A stretch of DNA of 58,398 nucleotides from Desulfatibacillum sp. (GCA_020725555.1 DYEU01000008.1:1-58398); one strand, 5' to 3'. Positions 34,608 through 44,172 are shown, numbered from the stretch's first letter. The notes: generated by a model from the letters alone, not told the origin. Numbers and translations: made by a program.

Positions 34608-34727
34608 CCTCGTGGCGGCGGTGACCCCCGAGCCGGCCGAATGGCGTTTTCGGCTTGGGGGCCGCCGTTTCGCCTGGACACGCGCAACGCGTTCCTTTTG
34701 CGGTCTCGGAAAACAGGCGGGGAAAAG

Positions 34728-35504
34728 ATGACGGCATCCAAACCCTATGCATGGTGGGTCGTTTTCGTTGTCTTCCTGATCGGCTTCCTCTCCATCTGGC
34801 AGCTCGCCACGTTGGGGAAGAAAGGCTCCTTGCCCGGGCCCATCGCCGTGGCCCACTCGTCGTGGGAGTTTCTCTCCGACCCCTTCTATGACCGGGGACC
34901 GAACGACAAGGGGATCGGGCTTCTGACGTTGTACAGCCTCGGCCGGCTCACCCTGGGCTTCTCCGCCGGCACGCTGGTTGCCGTCCTCCTCGGGGTCGTT
35001 TTAGGGCACAACCCGGTCCTCTACAGAGGGCTCAACCCGTTCATCCAGATTCTCAAGGCCATCTCGCCGATCGCCTGGATGCCTCTTTTGCTCTACTCCG
35101 TGCAGGACAGCGGCATCACGGCGCTGCTTGTCGTCTTCATGGCGAGCATCTGGCCCACGCTCGCCAACACGGCCTTCGGTGTCGCCAACATCCGACGGGA
35201 TTACCTGAGCGTCGCCAACATTTTGCAGATGAATTGGCCGGCCAAACTCTTCAAGGTGATCCTGCCTGCGGCTGCGCCCACGATCGTCGCGGGCTTGAGG
35301 ATTTCGATCGGCAGCTCCTGGGTGGCCATCGTCCCCGCGGAGGCGCTGCTCGGCTCCCTCGGACTGGGCTATTTCATCTGGAACGAGTGGAACAACCTCT
35401 CCATCGCCAACGTCATCTTCGCCATCCTGGTCATCGGCGGCGTCGGGGTGATTCTCGATCTTCTCTTCAACCGGATGGCCAAGGCGATGGCCTATTCCGA
35501 ATAG
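34728..35504 (+). CDS. ABC transporter permease of the cyanate importer (SsuC/NrtB type)
   Basis: 258 residues with five to six membrane segments and the EAA-type loop ([31 protein letters not shown]). The start ATG 34728 after GGCGGGGAAAAG fits; the upstream part of the frame (from 34641) does not look like a transporter N-terminus. It ends in TAG, 11 bases before the ATPase gene. Confidence 0.88.
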   Translation: MTASKPYAWWVVFVVFLIGFLSIWQLATLGKKGSLPGPIAVAHSSWEFLSDPFYDRGPNDKGIGLLTLYSLGRLTLGFSAGTLVAVLLGVVLGHNPVLYRGLNPFIQILKAISPIAWMPLLLYSVQDSGITALLVVFMASIWPTLANTAFGVANIRRDYLSVANILQMNWPAKLFKVILPAAAPTIVAGLRISIGSSWVAIVPAEALLGSLGLGYFIWNEWNNLSIANVIFAILVIGGVGVILDLLFNRMAKAMAYSE

Positions 35505-35515
35505 GAGTGGAGCGG

Positions 35516-36304
35516 ATGAGCCGCGGCAAGCTTCTTGAAGTCGAAACCATCTCCAAATTCTTTCCCGCGCACGGAAACGGAACCCGCCACTGCGTGTTCG
35601 AAAACCTCTCGCTTCACGTCCAGGAGAAGGAATTTCTCTCGGTTCTGGGGCATTCGGGGTGCGGGAAATCGACCCTGCTCAACATCATCGCCGGAATCGA
35701 AGAGGCCGACGGCGGCTTCGTTTTCCTGGACGGCAAGGAAGTCCGCGGCCCGGGGATCGACCGCATGGTCGTCTTCCAAAACTTTGCGCTCATGCCGTGG
35801 ATGAGCGTTTCCAACAACATCAAGCTGGCGGTCAAGGCCGCTTATCCCCACTGGAGCCGCGAACGGATCCGGGCGCAGGTGCAGAAATTCATCGACATGG
35901 TGGGCCTCAAAGGCGCCGAAGCCAAAAAGCCCGCCGCGCTCTCGGGCGGGATGAAGCAACGCGTCGGGCTCGCCCGGGCTTTTGCCGTGAGCCCGCGAAT
36001 CCTTCTCCTGGACGAACCCTTCGCCTAGATCGACGCCCTCACGCGGGGGGTGATCCAGAACGAACTGGTGCGCATGTGGCAGGAGACCGGGATCACGGTC
36101 TTTATGGTCACCCACGACGTGGACGAGGCCATCTTGCTGTCGGACCGCATCCTGCTCATGAGCCCGGGACCGGGGGCCGCCATCCGCGAGGAGATCGAAA
36201 TCCGCATTCCCCGCCCGCGCACGCGCGAAACGGTCATCGAGCACCCCGCCTACTACGAGACGAGAAATCGCATCATCCGCTTTCTGAACCAGCACACCCA
36301 TTAA
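35516..36304 (+). pseudogene. ABC transporter ATPase of the cyanate importer, interrupted by in-frame TAG
   Basis: The frame runs from ATG 35516 with Walker [10 protein letters not shown] (45-53), signature LSGGMKQR and Walker B LLLDEPFA, then TAG at 36026-36028 (codon 171). It continues in the same frame to TAA 36302-36304 with IDALTRGVIQNELVRMW and the H-loop VTHDVDEAILL. Without the TAG it would be a full-length 262-residue ATPase. Family members read DEPFAQ(L/I)DALTRG here, so CAG to TAG, a single transition, explains it. The other TAG codons in this window end genes properly (cynS, the permease, the RND pump), so routine recoding is unlikely. It is a recent nonsense mutation, a sequencing error, or rare read-through. 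If real, the importer lacks a complete ATPase. Confidence 0.85.
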
Positions 36305-36591
36305 GGGGACGTTCATTGTTTTATTGGTTTATCCCCGCCTCCGGCCGTCTTGGGGGTGTTGCCGGTTGACCGGAGGTCTGCGAGGAATGATGATCAGGCG
36401 GTATTTCGCGCGCTTGGATTTCCCCCCGGACCAAGTCGGGAGAGTGGCCATCGTCGAGAAAAGGGGAGGACCGATGGGGCTGGAAACGCGAACCGAGCGG
36501 AAAAGGGCTTGGTTTCGAGATATTGCCTGCAGCCGCGGGCCGCGGGGGAGAGGCCGGGGCTCATCATACCAATATGTAAATGGACGTCCCC
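36305..36591. repeat. 13-nt motif copies 10 and 11 (inverted pair, 287 bp)
   Basis: GGGGACGTTCATT at 36305-36317, right at the stop of the ABC ATPase, and AATGGACGTCCCC at 36579-36591. AT-rich flanks face inward (GTTTTATTGGTTTAT, ATACCAATATGT). The right copy sits in the signal-sequence region of the lipocalin gene. With copies 8-9 it brackets the cyanate operon. Confidence 0.8.
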
Positions 36592-37100
36592 TGTTTGGGG
36601 TGCTGCTGCTGGTCGCCTGCGCCCTGCCTCCCGGCCCGACGCTGCCGCCGCTTGAGACCGTAGAGCGGCTGGAGCTCGAGCGCTACGTCGGCACCTGGTA
36701 CGAAATCGCCGCCTATCCGACCTGGTTCCAGAAAGGGTGCACGGCCTCCCAGGCGACCTACACGCTGCGCGCAGACGGGCGCCTTGCCGTCGAAAACCGC
36801 TGCCGCCGAGGTCCTGCAGGGGAGATCGACTCCGTGCAAGGGGTCGCCTGGGTCCCCGACGCATCGGCGCCGGCCAAGCTGAAGGTTCGATTTTTCTGGC
36901 CGTTCGCCGCCGACTACTGGGTCATCGACCTCGCCCCAGACTACACCTACGCCGTGGTGGGACACCCGAGCCGAAAGTATTTGTGGGTCTTGAGCCGCGA
37001 GCCGGTGATGGATGAAAGCCGCTACCGGTCGATTCTCGCGCGGCTCGAGCGCATGCGCTACGACACCGCAAGACTCGTCAAGACGGGGCGGGATCGCTGA
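36474..37100 (+). CDS. lipocalin (Blc-like outer-membrane lipoprotein)
   Basis: The lipocalin fold is clear: RYVGTWYEIAAYPTWFQKGC, ATYTLRADGRLAVENRC, FWPFAADYWVIDLAPDYTYAVVGHPSRKYLWVLSR. The lipobox LLLVAC is preceded by a short hydrophobic stretch, so this is a Blc-type lipoprotein that would bind lipids. The N-terminus is odd: the frame runs through repeat copy 11 (coding NGRPLF) into an arginine-rich stretch starting at ATG 36474, which has GGGGAGGA before it. The original signal start may have been displaced by the repeat. GTG 36600 would leave too short a signal. Confidence 0.8.
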   Translation: MGLETRTERKRAWFRDIACSRGPRGRGRGSSYQYVNGRPLFGVLLLVACALPPGPTLPPLETVERLELERYVGTWYEIAAYPTWFQKGCTASQATYTLRADGRLAVENRCRRGPAGEIDSVQGVAWVPDASAPAKLKVRFFWPFAADYWVIDLAPDYTYAVVGHPSRKYLWVLSREPVMDESRYRSILARLERMRYDTARLVKTGRDR

Positions 37101-37242
37101 AGGTGAAACGCGGGGCCGCCTCGCCGGCTGAAACGGGGCACCGCAGGGTTCTTGCGGCTAAAGGAGGCGCGGCGGGAGCGGCGGCCGCTAAAGCCGTAGG
37201 TCTCGCGGAAGCGTTCTGCCCCCCGGAGGGGTCACGGAGGGG

Positions 37243-38418
37243 TCACACGATCCCGCCCTCGGAGAGCGGCCGGTTTTCGAGAATCCGCTCCGGCCCGAAG
37301 ATCGAGAGATTGAGCGACAGGGACGCGCCCGTGATGCGCTCGGCGAGGTATCGCCCCACGGCCGGCCCTTGCTGCAGCCCGTGGCCGGAGAAGCCCGTCG
37401 CCAGATAAAACCCCTTCAGCCCGGGCCACTCGCCCAGGATGGCGTTGCCGTCGAGCGTGTTCACGTCGTAGAGGCCCGCCCAGCCGCGAACGATTTTCAG
37501 CCGGTCCCAGGCGGGCACGAACTCGGCGAGCTCGGGCCATAGGACCTCGGTGAACCGTTTTTCGTCCCAGCGGAAGTCAAACCCGACGGGGTCCTCGGGC
37601 ATGGATTTTCCAAGCAGGATCAGCCCGCCCGTCTCGGTCCGGAAATACAGGCCGGAGGGAAGGACCGTCAGCGGAAGCGGCCCCTCCGGCTTCACGGCGG
37701 TGTCGAGGGCGAACACCTGGCGTTTCACGGGGATCACGGGGAGCTTGACCCCCGCGGTCGCGGCGAGCTCCGCGGCCCAGGCGCCGCCGCAGTTGACCAC
37801 GCAGGCCGCGCGCAGCGTTTCCCCGGACGCGAGCTCGACCCCCTCGACCCGGCCGGCGGCGGTGAGCACCCGGACGGCCTCGCCGGTCAGGAACTCCGCC
37901 CCGAGGGCCTTGGCCTTGGCCCGGTAGGCCATCAGCACGGCATAGGCGTCGAAGTGGCCGTCGTCGGGGCCGAAGGTGGCGGCGGCGATCCCCTCCGTCT
38001 CGTAGAGCGGATAGCGCGCGCGGACCTCTTTCGGGGACCACCACTCGACGCGGCAGCCCAGGCTGCGCTGCAGCTCGAAGGCGCGCCTTGCGGCATCGAT
38101 CTGGCCTTGGGCATATAGGAACAGGTTTCCTTCCCTGCGGAAAAAAATCCTCGGCCGGCGGTCCCCCACCGCCATCTCGTCCTCGAAGCGCTCCAACACC
38201 TCGAAGGCGAACCGGGAAATGAGGATGTTCTCCTTGAGGCTGAATTGGATGCGCACGTTGCTCATCGAAAGGGTCGTGGAGGCCCGCGCGTAGGTGGGGT
38301 CCCGCTCCACCACGACCACCCGCAGGCCCGGGGCCGTCCTGACGAGCCAATAGGCGGTCGCGCAGCCCATGATGCCGCCGCCGGTGATCACGACGTCATA
38401 CGAAACGCTTCCGGCCAT
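37243..38418 (-). CDS. FAD-dependent amine or amino-acid oxidase (DAO family)
   Basis: 391 residues. The N-terminal Rossmann motif is VVITGGGIMGCATAYWL; the middle has VVNCGGAWAAELAATAG. The C-terminus has GFYLATGFSGHGLQQGPAVGRYLAERI, characteristic of sarcosine/dimethylglycine/glycine oxidase-like DAO proteins. The substrate is not certain. The start ATG 38418 is preceded by GAGGAGGAAGGC; the longer frame (to 38475) is unlikely. With the SHMT paralogue not far away, an N-methyl-glycine or related substrate is possible. Confidence 0.86.
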   Translation of the reverse strand: MAGSVSYDVVITGGGIMGCATAYWLVRTAPGLRVVVVERDPTYARASTTLSMSNVRIQFSLKENILISRFAFEVLERFEDEMAVGDRRPRIFFRREGNLFLYAQGQIDAARRAFELQRSLGCRVEWWSPKEVRARYPLYETEGIAAATFGPDDGHFDAYAVLMAYRAKAKALGAEFLTGEAVRVLTAAGRVEGVELASGETLRAACVVNCGGAWAAELAATAGVKLPVIPVKRQVFALDTAVKPEGPLPLTVLPSGLYFRTETGGLILLGKSMPEDPVGFDFRWDEKRFTEVLWPELAEFVPAWDRLKIVRGWAGLYDVNTLDGNAILGEWPGLKGFYLATGFSGHGLQQGPAVGRYLAERITGASLSLNLSIFGPERILENRPLSEGGIV

Positions 38419-39100
38419 GATTGCCTTCCTCCTCAAACGAGCTCCGGCTTCCCAACCCACAGGGGGTGGACCCATCCGGGAGCCGCGTCAAACGGTCTGC
38501 GTTTCCTTCGCCCACAACGACCTCCCCCCGGGCCCGCCGCCCGCCGGTTCGATCGGCACGCCCTGCAGGTTCGATGAAGGTTCGCCGGTCGCCAGGGCTT
38601 CCTGCGGCGGGCCGGAACGAGCCGAGCACGTGGGGCGGACCGGGCCTCTCGTTCAAAAACCCTGCAAAACGCCCCCGGGTGGGCCCTCCCGGCGATCGTT
38701 GATCGATCGCATGAAGAGAGAGACCACGCGAAGAAGAGACGTTGGGCTTGGGGACCGCCCGCGGGTACCCCGTCGGTGGGTTTAGGGCCCATACCACAAC
38801 CCTCGCCCGATACACAAACGCCTTTGCCCCGCGCCCCCGCCCATCCCGTTCCGGGCCAGGCGTCAACATCGCCCCATGGTTCAACGGCCGGCTGGATATC
38901 GGTCCTTGCGGTATGCGGCGGGAGAAAACCGAACGGGTCCATGCACATGATCCCGGGAAACATCCCGCATCGCCAACGTGCGAGATCTGGGATAAAAGAC
39001 GCCTGGAAGGAGGAATGGCCCACAGCCTGCTTGCCGCACCCGATTCGGATGTATTCTATCGAGGCACAGGCAGCCGATCAAAATCCTAATGGGCCGAGGA
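38419..39100. other. 682-bp region without a supportable gene
   Basis: GC-rich with frames on both strands that do not resemble any protein I know and lack good ribosome binding sites. The promoter of the oxidase gene should be at its left end. Nothing else could be assigned. Confidence 0.4.
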
Positions 39101-39556
39101 TCACAGATCGGGGTTTTTGATTTTCAGGAAATCCTGGCGCAGGCGGCGGGTCGCTTCCCACACGTCCTCCATGTATTTCTTCTCTTTGGGCGATACCAGC
39201 CGAAGGTTTAGGGTATCCGTCGAATAGCGTATTACGTCTCCGGCCGGGATGTAGGTGTAGGATTCAATCGTCGCCATCATCACCGTGGCCGCCATTCCGA
39301 CCCAAATGTTCGATTTTAAGGTCGCCCTATAAAGACAGGACCGCATGGCCAAAAAGCACTCTTCGCCGATCGTGCACGGCCCATGGATGGCCACTCCATG
39401 AGCGACCGAGGTTTTCTTCCCGCTGGAAACGCTAGTGCCGCCATGGCTGTGGATGATGACGCCGTCCTGGATATTTACCTCTTCCCCGATAATGATGGGA
39501 GCCACGACACCATCAGGCCCACGCTCGTCAGCGCGAATTACCGCCAGCGGCGCCAC
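39101..39556 (-). CDS. gamma-class carbonic anhydrase-like protein, start unclear
   Basis: The left-handed beta-helix repeats are visible: VIRADERGPDGVVAPIIIGEEVNIQDGVIIHSHGG, then AHGVAIHGPCTIGEECFLA. The Arg-Asp-x-Gln zinc-site environment (NIQDGVIIHSHGG, VAHGVAIHG) is retained. The homologous frame continues upstream to about 39637 (IDPSAQIIGNVKIEKDVFVAP) but has no ATG, GTG or TTG there, and a TAA stops it. So GTG 39556 is the only formal start and would lose the first helix turns, or the gene has lost its 5' end. The enzyme interconverts carbon dioxide and bicarbonate, a cyanase co-substrate. Confidence 0.75.
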   Translation of the reverse strand: MAPLAVIRADERGPDGVVAPIIIGEEVNIQDGVIIHSHGGTSVSSGKKTSVAHGVAIHGPCTIGEECFLAMRSCLYRATLKSNIWVGMAATVMMATIESYTYIPAGDVIRYSTDTLNLRLVSPKEKKYMEDVWEATRRLRQDFLKIKNPDL

Positions 39557-39779
39557 GAAAACGTCCTTTTCAATTTTGACGTTGCCGATGATCTGGGCGG
39601 AGGGATCGATTATTAACGGTCTCGTAATTGTCAGGACATTGCCTGTTCTGTGACTTTACCCCTTTGGAGATGGCTGGCGTCTATTTGTCTATACTATTTC
39701 GAGACGTTTAATAACGCAGACGGGTGAATTTGAGGGTAATCGCCTGCGAGGTTGCGGCGGATATTGGGCGGATATTTTT

Positions 39780-41110
39780 GGCTCTATTAAATTCTGAGTG
39801 GGTTATAAAGCATGGGGGTTGAGTTTTTTGAAATCGAGTTTGCCTGCGATCAGGAACAGGACAGTTCGGATGGTCGACATCCGGCGATAGCCTCGGGCTT
39901 TGCGTTTGGCGGCCTGGAAAAGGCCATTGAGCGCCTCAAGAAAACCGTTGGTCATGCGGCTTCTCGCCCAGGCGACAATTCCCTCCAGATGGTTACGGAT
40001 CATTTGGGCAACCGCTTTCATCGGCTCGACCTTCGAACGCATCACGTGGGTGCACCACTGCCGGAGCATGTTGCGAACCACATGGACCTGCTTGCGGTTG
40101 AGGATTGCACGCAAGTCTTCCCGATACCGCCAGGCACGCGCCGTGCGCCTGGTGCTCAGTTGCGAAAGCAGAGCGTCCAGCTCAGCCCGGCACGTGCTGT
40201 TCAGGTGATTGCGATCCTTCAACAGCGTCCAGCGAAGCCCTTTGAGTCGGGGGTCTCGCTTCTGCTCAGCACGCCGAGTCAAGTCCAGCGCCCGCGAGGC
40301 GTGCGCGATGACATGAAACTTGTCATGGGTCAGCATCGCGTTCGGAAAGTGCTCAAAGACGCCCTTGATGTAGGCCGGGGACATGTCCAGACTCACCGAA
40401 CCAATGGCCAACGGATCGCCCCCATGGGCCACCAAGTCCTTGGCCAAGCGCTCGATCGCCGCCGCCTCGCGGGTCTCGGTCACAAAGATCCCCGCCCGCC
40501 GTCGGGCGTCGGCCGCCACGGTGACATAGCTGTGTCCGCGCGCCTTGGAGGTCTCGTCGATCGCCAGCTCCCGCAGCTCCGCGTAATCGGCTTGGGCTAC
40601 CGCCAGATCCACGTAGCGCTCGGCAACCGCCGCCACCCGGTGACGACTCTCCCCCACCACACGCGCCACCGCAGCAAAAGGCATCTCGCGGCACAAGCAC
40701 AGCACCAACGCCTCAAACAACAGCGTAAAACCACTGAGCTTTCCCGCCCACGGCGGCTCCACCAGCCGCACCGAACCGTCAGACAGCTTCACCCGCGGCA
40801 GCCGAACCTCCAAAAAGCACTCATGTTGGAAGAAGTTCAAATGCCGATAGCGCTTGATCTGGGTATCGTGCACGGGATGCTCGCCGCAAACCTCCGGATG
40901 GCGAAAACGGCTGGTTGCACGAAAATCGATTCGAATCGTCAGGTTCCGGGCCGAGAGATCAAACCGCGCTTCTCCGACCTACCAGGGGGCCTCCACCCCC
41001 AAGGCCGTCTCAAACAACCGCTCAACTTGCATGGGGCCTCCCTACTTTACCGGTATGCTCTCTACCAAGGCTGGGAGCCTAATCTACCCACTCGATTTTT
41101 AAAAGAGGCT
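39780..41110 (-). mobile_element. ISL3-family insertion sequence
   Basis: Ends: GGCTCTATTAAATTCTGAGT starting at 39780 and, inverted at the other end, AGCCTCTTTTAAAAATCGAGT ending at 41110 (mismatches in the middle). The element is about 1331 bp, with one transposase gene reading leftward. I see no clear 8-bp target duplication: left flank ATATTTTT, right flank TTAAAAAA. Confidence 0.75.
39803..41032 (-). pseudogene. ISL3 transposase, full frame interrupted by TAG at codon 18
   Basis: The long part (GTG 40873 to 39803, 356 residues) has the ISL3 DDE domain: LAIDETSKARGHSYVTVAAD, LDMSPAYIKGVFEHFPNAMLTHDKFH and MTNGFLEALNGLFQAAKRKARGY. Upstream in the same frame the true N-terminus is readable from ATG 41032 (MQVERLFETALGVEAPW), then TAG 40981-40979, then VGEARFDLSARNLTIRIDFR. 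ISL3 proteins have Tyr here (PWYVG), so one base change explains the stop. Translation from GTG 40873 would lack the N-terminal DNA-binding segment, so activity is doubtful. Confidence 0.85.
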
Positions 41111-42015
41111 TTAAAAAAACCGCACGGCTGCGGCCCGCACGGGGGGCAACCGTGGATCTTGCGGCCGCCTTCTCTGCCGCGGCGCTCCGGGAGGCGCCTT
41201 TCATCGACCGGCTTCTTCGGCTCGTAAAGCTCTCGATCACAAAGGGCGTCGGTTGGAGATCGCCGAGGCTCTCGGAAGAACCCAAGGGAACGACCGGCTC
41301 GTCCTGCCCGGATTCGTCTTGGTACCCCACCCCAGACGCCCATGGCGCCTTGCCGGGTTCGCGGAGCGATCGCTTTCGCGGCACACGCCCCAAAGTGGGG
41401 GGAAGATTCCTCCTCGGCCGTACCGGGGGGCATTCGCGACCGGCTCCTGTCTCCTGCAAGGCCGACCCTGCCGTCCTTCACGGCTCGGCGCTTTTCCCCG
41501 CGACCGCGGATGCCGCGTTCATCGCAGCCATGGCCGTGCGCGATCCTGCCGCTGCTGGTGGCAATCGATCCGGGCGGAAGCGAGTTTCTTGCCTGAAAAA
41601 ATCGAGCCGCCCGAGCTTGTCTCCTCCCCTACCCTGCCGGGGCTTTCGTCATCGGCTCTTAAGGGTGATTGCAGACGCTCGTGCGCAGGTGGACGGCGAT
41701 CTGCGTCCAGGCTCTATCGGCGCCGGCCATGGGCTGGAGAGGTTGATCCCCAAGCGGGTGCCGAACGCCCTCTCCCGGCTGCACATACCGTTTCCTTCGG
41801 GCAGGGAAGCGACCTCCGGGGCGGGGGCCGGCGGCAATCGGGAAGCTGAAAGCCCTCTGCGCCGGCGGGCGCAAGCCGACTTCCGGCGTGGGCTGAGGGT
41901 TCCCAAAGATCAAAACCGGGTTGGCTCTATTCCGGGCGGGTGTTGATTGGCGGCCGGTTCGTGTGTCGGTTGGTCGCAAAAGGTATGCTCATCTCCTTAT
42001 GAAGCCTTTCCGTCA
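41111..42015. other. 905-bp region without a supportable gene
   Basis: GC-rich, next to the ISL3 element. Several open frames in both directions, but codon pattern and translations do not resemble known proteins, and no ribosome binding site stands out. Probably decayed sequence. Confidence 0.4.
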
Positions 42016-42618
42016 TCAAAAGCGGATATCCTTCGCTCGAAGCCGCCAGCCCCCGGATGACCTTCTCATCCCAATCGAGGTTTTTTTCCTTGCCGCGGTC
42101 CGGAAAAAATCCTCCGTTTCCTTTTTTCCGAGATTTTGCAGGAGAACGGTATCCGCGGGGTACAAGACCGAACGCAGCAGAAAGAGGTCGGCCTCCGGCA
42201 GAAACCTTTCGACGATGGCGATGAACAAAAGCTCGCCGTCGAACCGCAGGTCACGGATGAACGCCAACTTCGGCCGGGAGATTTTGCCGATGTTGTCCAG
42301 CACGACCACCCGCGGCAGATGTGCGGGGGACGTTTTCCCGGCAAGGATGTCTTTGGCATCACTCATCCGGGTGTACCGATTCCGCCTGGAACCGTCCCGG
42401 TGGGGAAGAATCTGGTGGATCAGGTCGTTGCAGGATTGAGAGGCCGGCCGCGAGAAGTCGGCGAAGAGAAATTGCCACGTGTCCGCGTGAAGCGTGGCCA
42501 TCTGTTTGACCATGCGGGATCGGCCGATCCCGAACCTGCCGGTCACGACGACGTTGCGGCCCTGAGCCAGCGACCGCATCACCGCGGCGATCTCCCGCTT
42601 CCTGCCGACGAAATCCAT
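42016..42618 (-). CDS. short AAA/ORC-like ATPase, P-loop Lys replaced by Arg
   Basis: About 200 residues from ATG 42618 (MDFVGRKREIAAVMRSL, an Orc1/STAND-type opening). The P-loop reads GRFGIGRS (27-34): the invariant Lys is Arg. The Walker B-like VVVLDNIGKIS and arginine-rich later helices are present. The protein is shorter than most AAA regulators and ends soon after ARKKTSIGMRRSSGG. Either it is a degenerate ATPase or the C-terminal part is missing. It lies 35 bases downstream of the enolase pseudogene. Confidence 0.6.
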   Translation of the reverse strand: MDFVGRKREIAAVMRSLAQGRNVVVTGRFGIGRSRMVKQMATLHADTWQFLFADFSRPASQSCNDLIHQILPHRDGSRRNRYTRMSDAKDILAGKTSPAHLPRVVVLDNIGKISRPKLAFIRDLRFDGELLFIAIVERFLPEADLFLLRSVLYPADTVLLQNLGKKETEDFFRTAARKKTSIGMRRSSGGWRLRAKDIRF

Positions 42619-42653
42619 TTTACAAACGCTTACGGAACCATGCGGCGAAGCCG

Positions 42654-43391
<738 letters not shown>

Positions 43392-43443
43392 GGTGACGTC
43401 CTCCGTTGTTGGGGTTTTGCCGGGTTCGGTTGCGGAATGTCCC

Positions 43444-43866
43444 TCATCCGTTGATTTTGGTCTTGAATTCGGCGAGCTGCTCCTGGAGTTCGGATACGAT
43501 CGTTTCCAGTTCACGTCGGGCGCCGCCGGAGAGGCTTCCGTACCCCCTCATGGAGTTGGGTCCGAGCTCTTCGAGCAAATGTTCGATCGTGAGCAGGTAA
43601 GGCATTGCGGCCTGACGCACGGTTACGGTATCCGGCGGGATCAGCGCGCCTTTCTGAGCCAGAATGTCCCACATTCGTGCGCGCAGCCGCCGGCTGAAAT
43701 CCTCGACCCATGTTCGGTGCGCCTCCGACAGCCCGGCAATCCGGCTCCGAAAAGGGCTGCGCTGATGGATGGGATGCAACGCGCATTCAAGATCGAAGAG
43801 CGCGTGGTCTATCGCTTTCAGTCGTTGAAACAGGATGCGCCGGTGGTTTTCGTTGAGGTCCGTCAT
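43444..43866 (-). CDS. conserved-looking helical protein of unknown function
   Basis: 140 residues from ATG 43866. Mostly alpha-helical by eye, with charged heptad-like stretches (LKAIDHALFDLECAL and ELETIVSELQEQLAEFKTK). I recognise no family. It is the first gene after the fluoride riboswitch and its terminator, 53 bases before the enolase pseudogene. The ribosome binding site is poor. The composition looks like real coding sequence, unlike the surrounding gaps. Confidence 0.6.
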   Translation of the reverse strand: MTDLNENHRRILFQRLKAIDHALFDLECALHPIHQRSPFRSRIAGLSEAHRTWVEDFSRRLRARMWDILAQKGALIPPDTVTVRQAAMPYLLTIEHLLEELGPNSMRGYGSLSGGARRELETIVSELQEQLAEFKTKING

Positions 43867-44040
43867 GCAGGGTCAACGGGATCCTGAGCGGCCTTGAAGG
43901 GTTTCGGTGTGCTGCACCCCTGGATGCCGTCACGGGGTGCGCTGCCCCGATCACGCTGCGGCTTGGGGACTTTAGAACCGGGCCTGCCGGCGGGGGGAGA
44001 TGGCCATGCGTTCTTCTGCATCCGCGCTCGTTCCCGCATC

Positions 44041-44069
44041 GAAAACAAAAGCCCGCCATCGCGGCGGGC
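44041..44069 (-). terminator. intrinsic terminator of fluoride riboswitch 1
   Basis: On the minus strand GCCCGCC-GCGAT-GGCGGGC (44069-44051) followed by TTTTGTTTTC. A seven-base-pair GC stem and a T run right after it make a terminator in the leader, about 50 bases after the aptamer. Confidence 0.8.
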
Positions 44070-44115
44070 GCTGGATGAATCCTTCCCGGCGTCTCCCACC
44101 GCATGAAGCTCTCTG

Positions 44116-44172
44116 CAGCAGGAGTCATCAGCTCGGAAGGAAGAGCAGTTGTGAGGGGGACTCCATCCCCGC
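44116..44172 (-). ncRNA. fluoride riboswitch (crcB motif) 1
   Basis: Minus strand: GGGGATGGAGTCCCCC at the 5' side and GAGCTGATGACTCCTGC at the 3' side, the two conserved parts of the crcB-motif fluoride aptamer, about 20 bases apart. The distal segments can pair as in the known pseudoknot (GGAGTC region with GACTCC). The terminator at 44041-44069 makes it an ON switch in the presence of fluoride. Controlled genes are those at 43866 and below. Confidence 0.88.

Noticed and set aside
16281-36591. The 13-nt repeats as a CRISPR array
   Set aside because: Copies are scattered, in both orientations, with irregular spacing of hundreds to thousands of bases.
35516-41032. UAG recoding (for example pyrrolysine) to explain the in-frame TAGs in the ABC ATPase and the ISL3 transposase
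   Set aside because: TAG is a normal stop in several genes here (cynS, the cyanate permease, the RND pump, arsR-arsC), and the two interrupted codons would encode different residues (Gln and Tyr). Ordinary nonsense mutations fit better.
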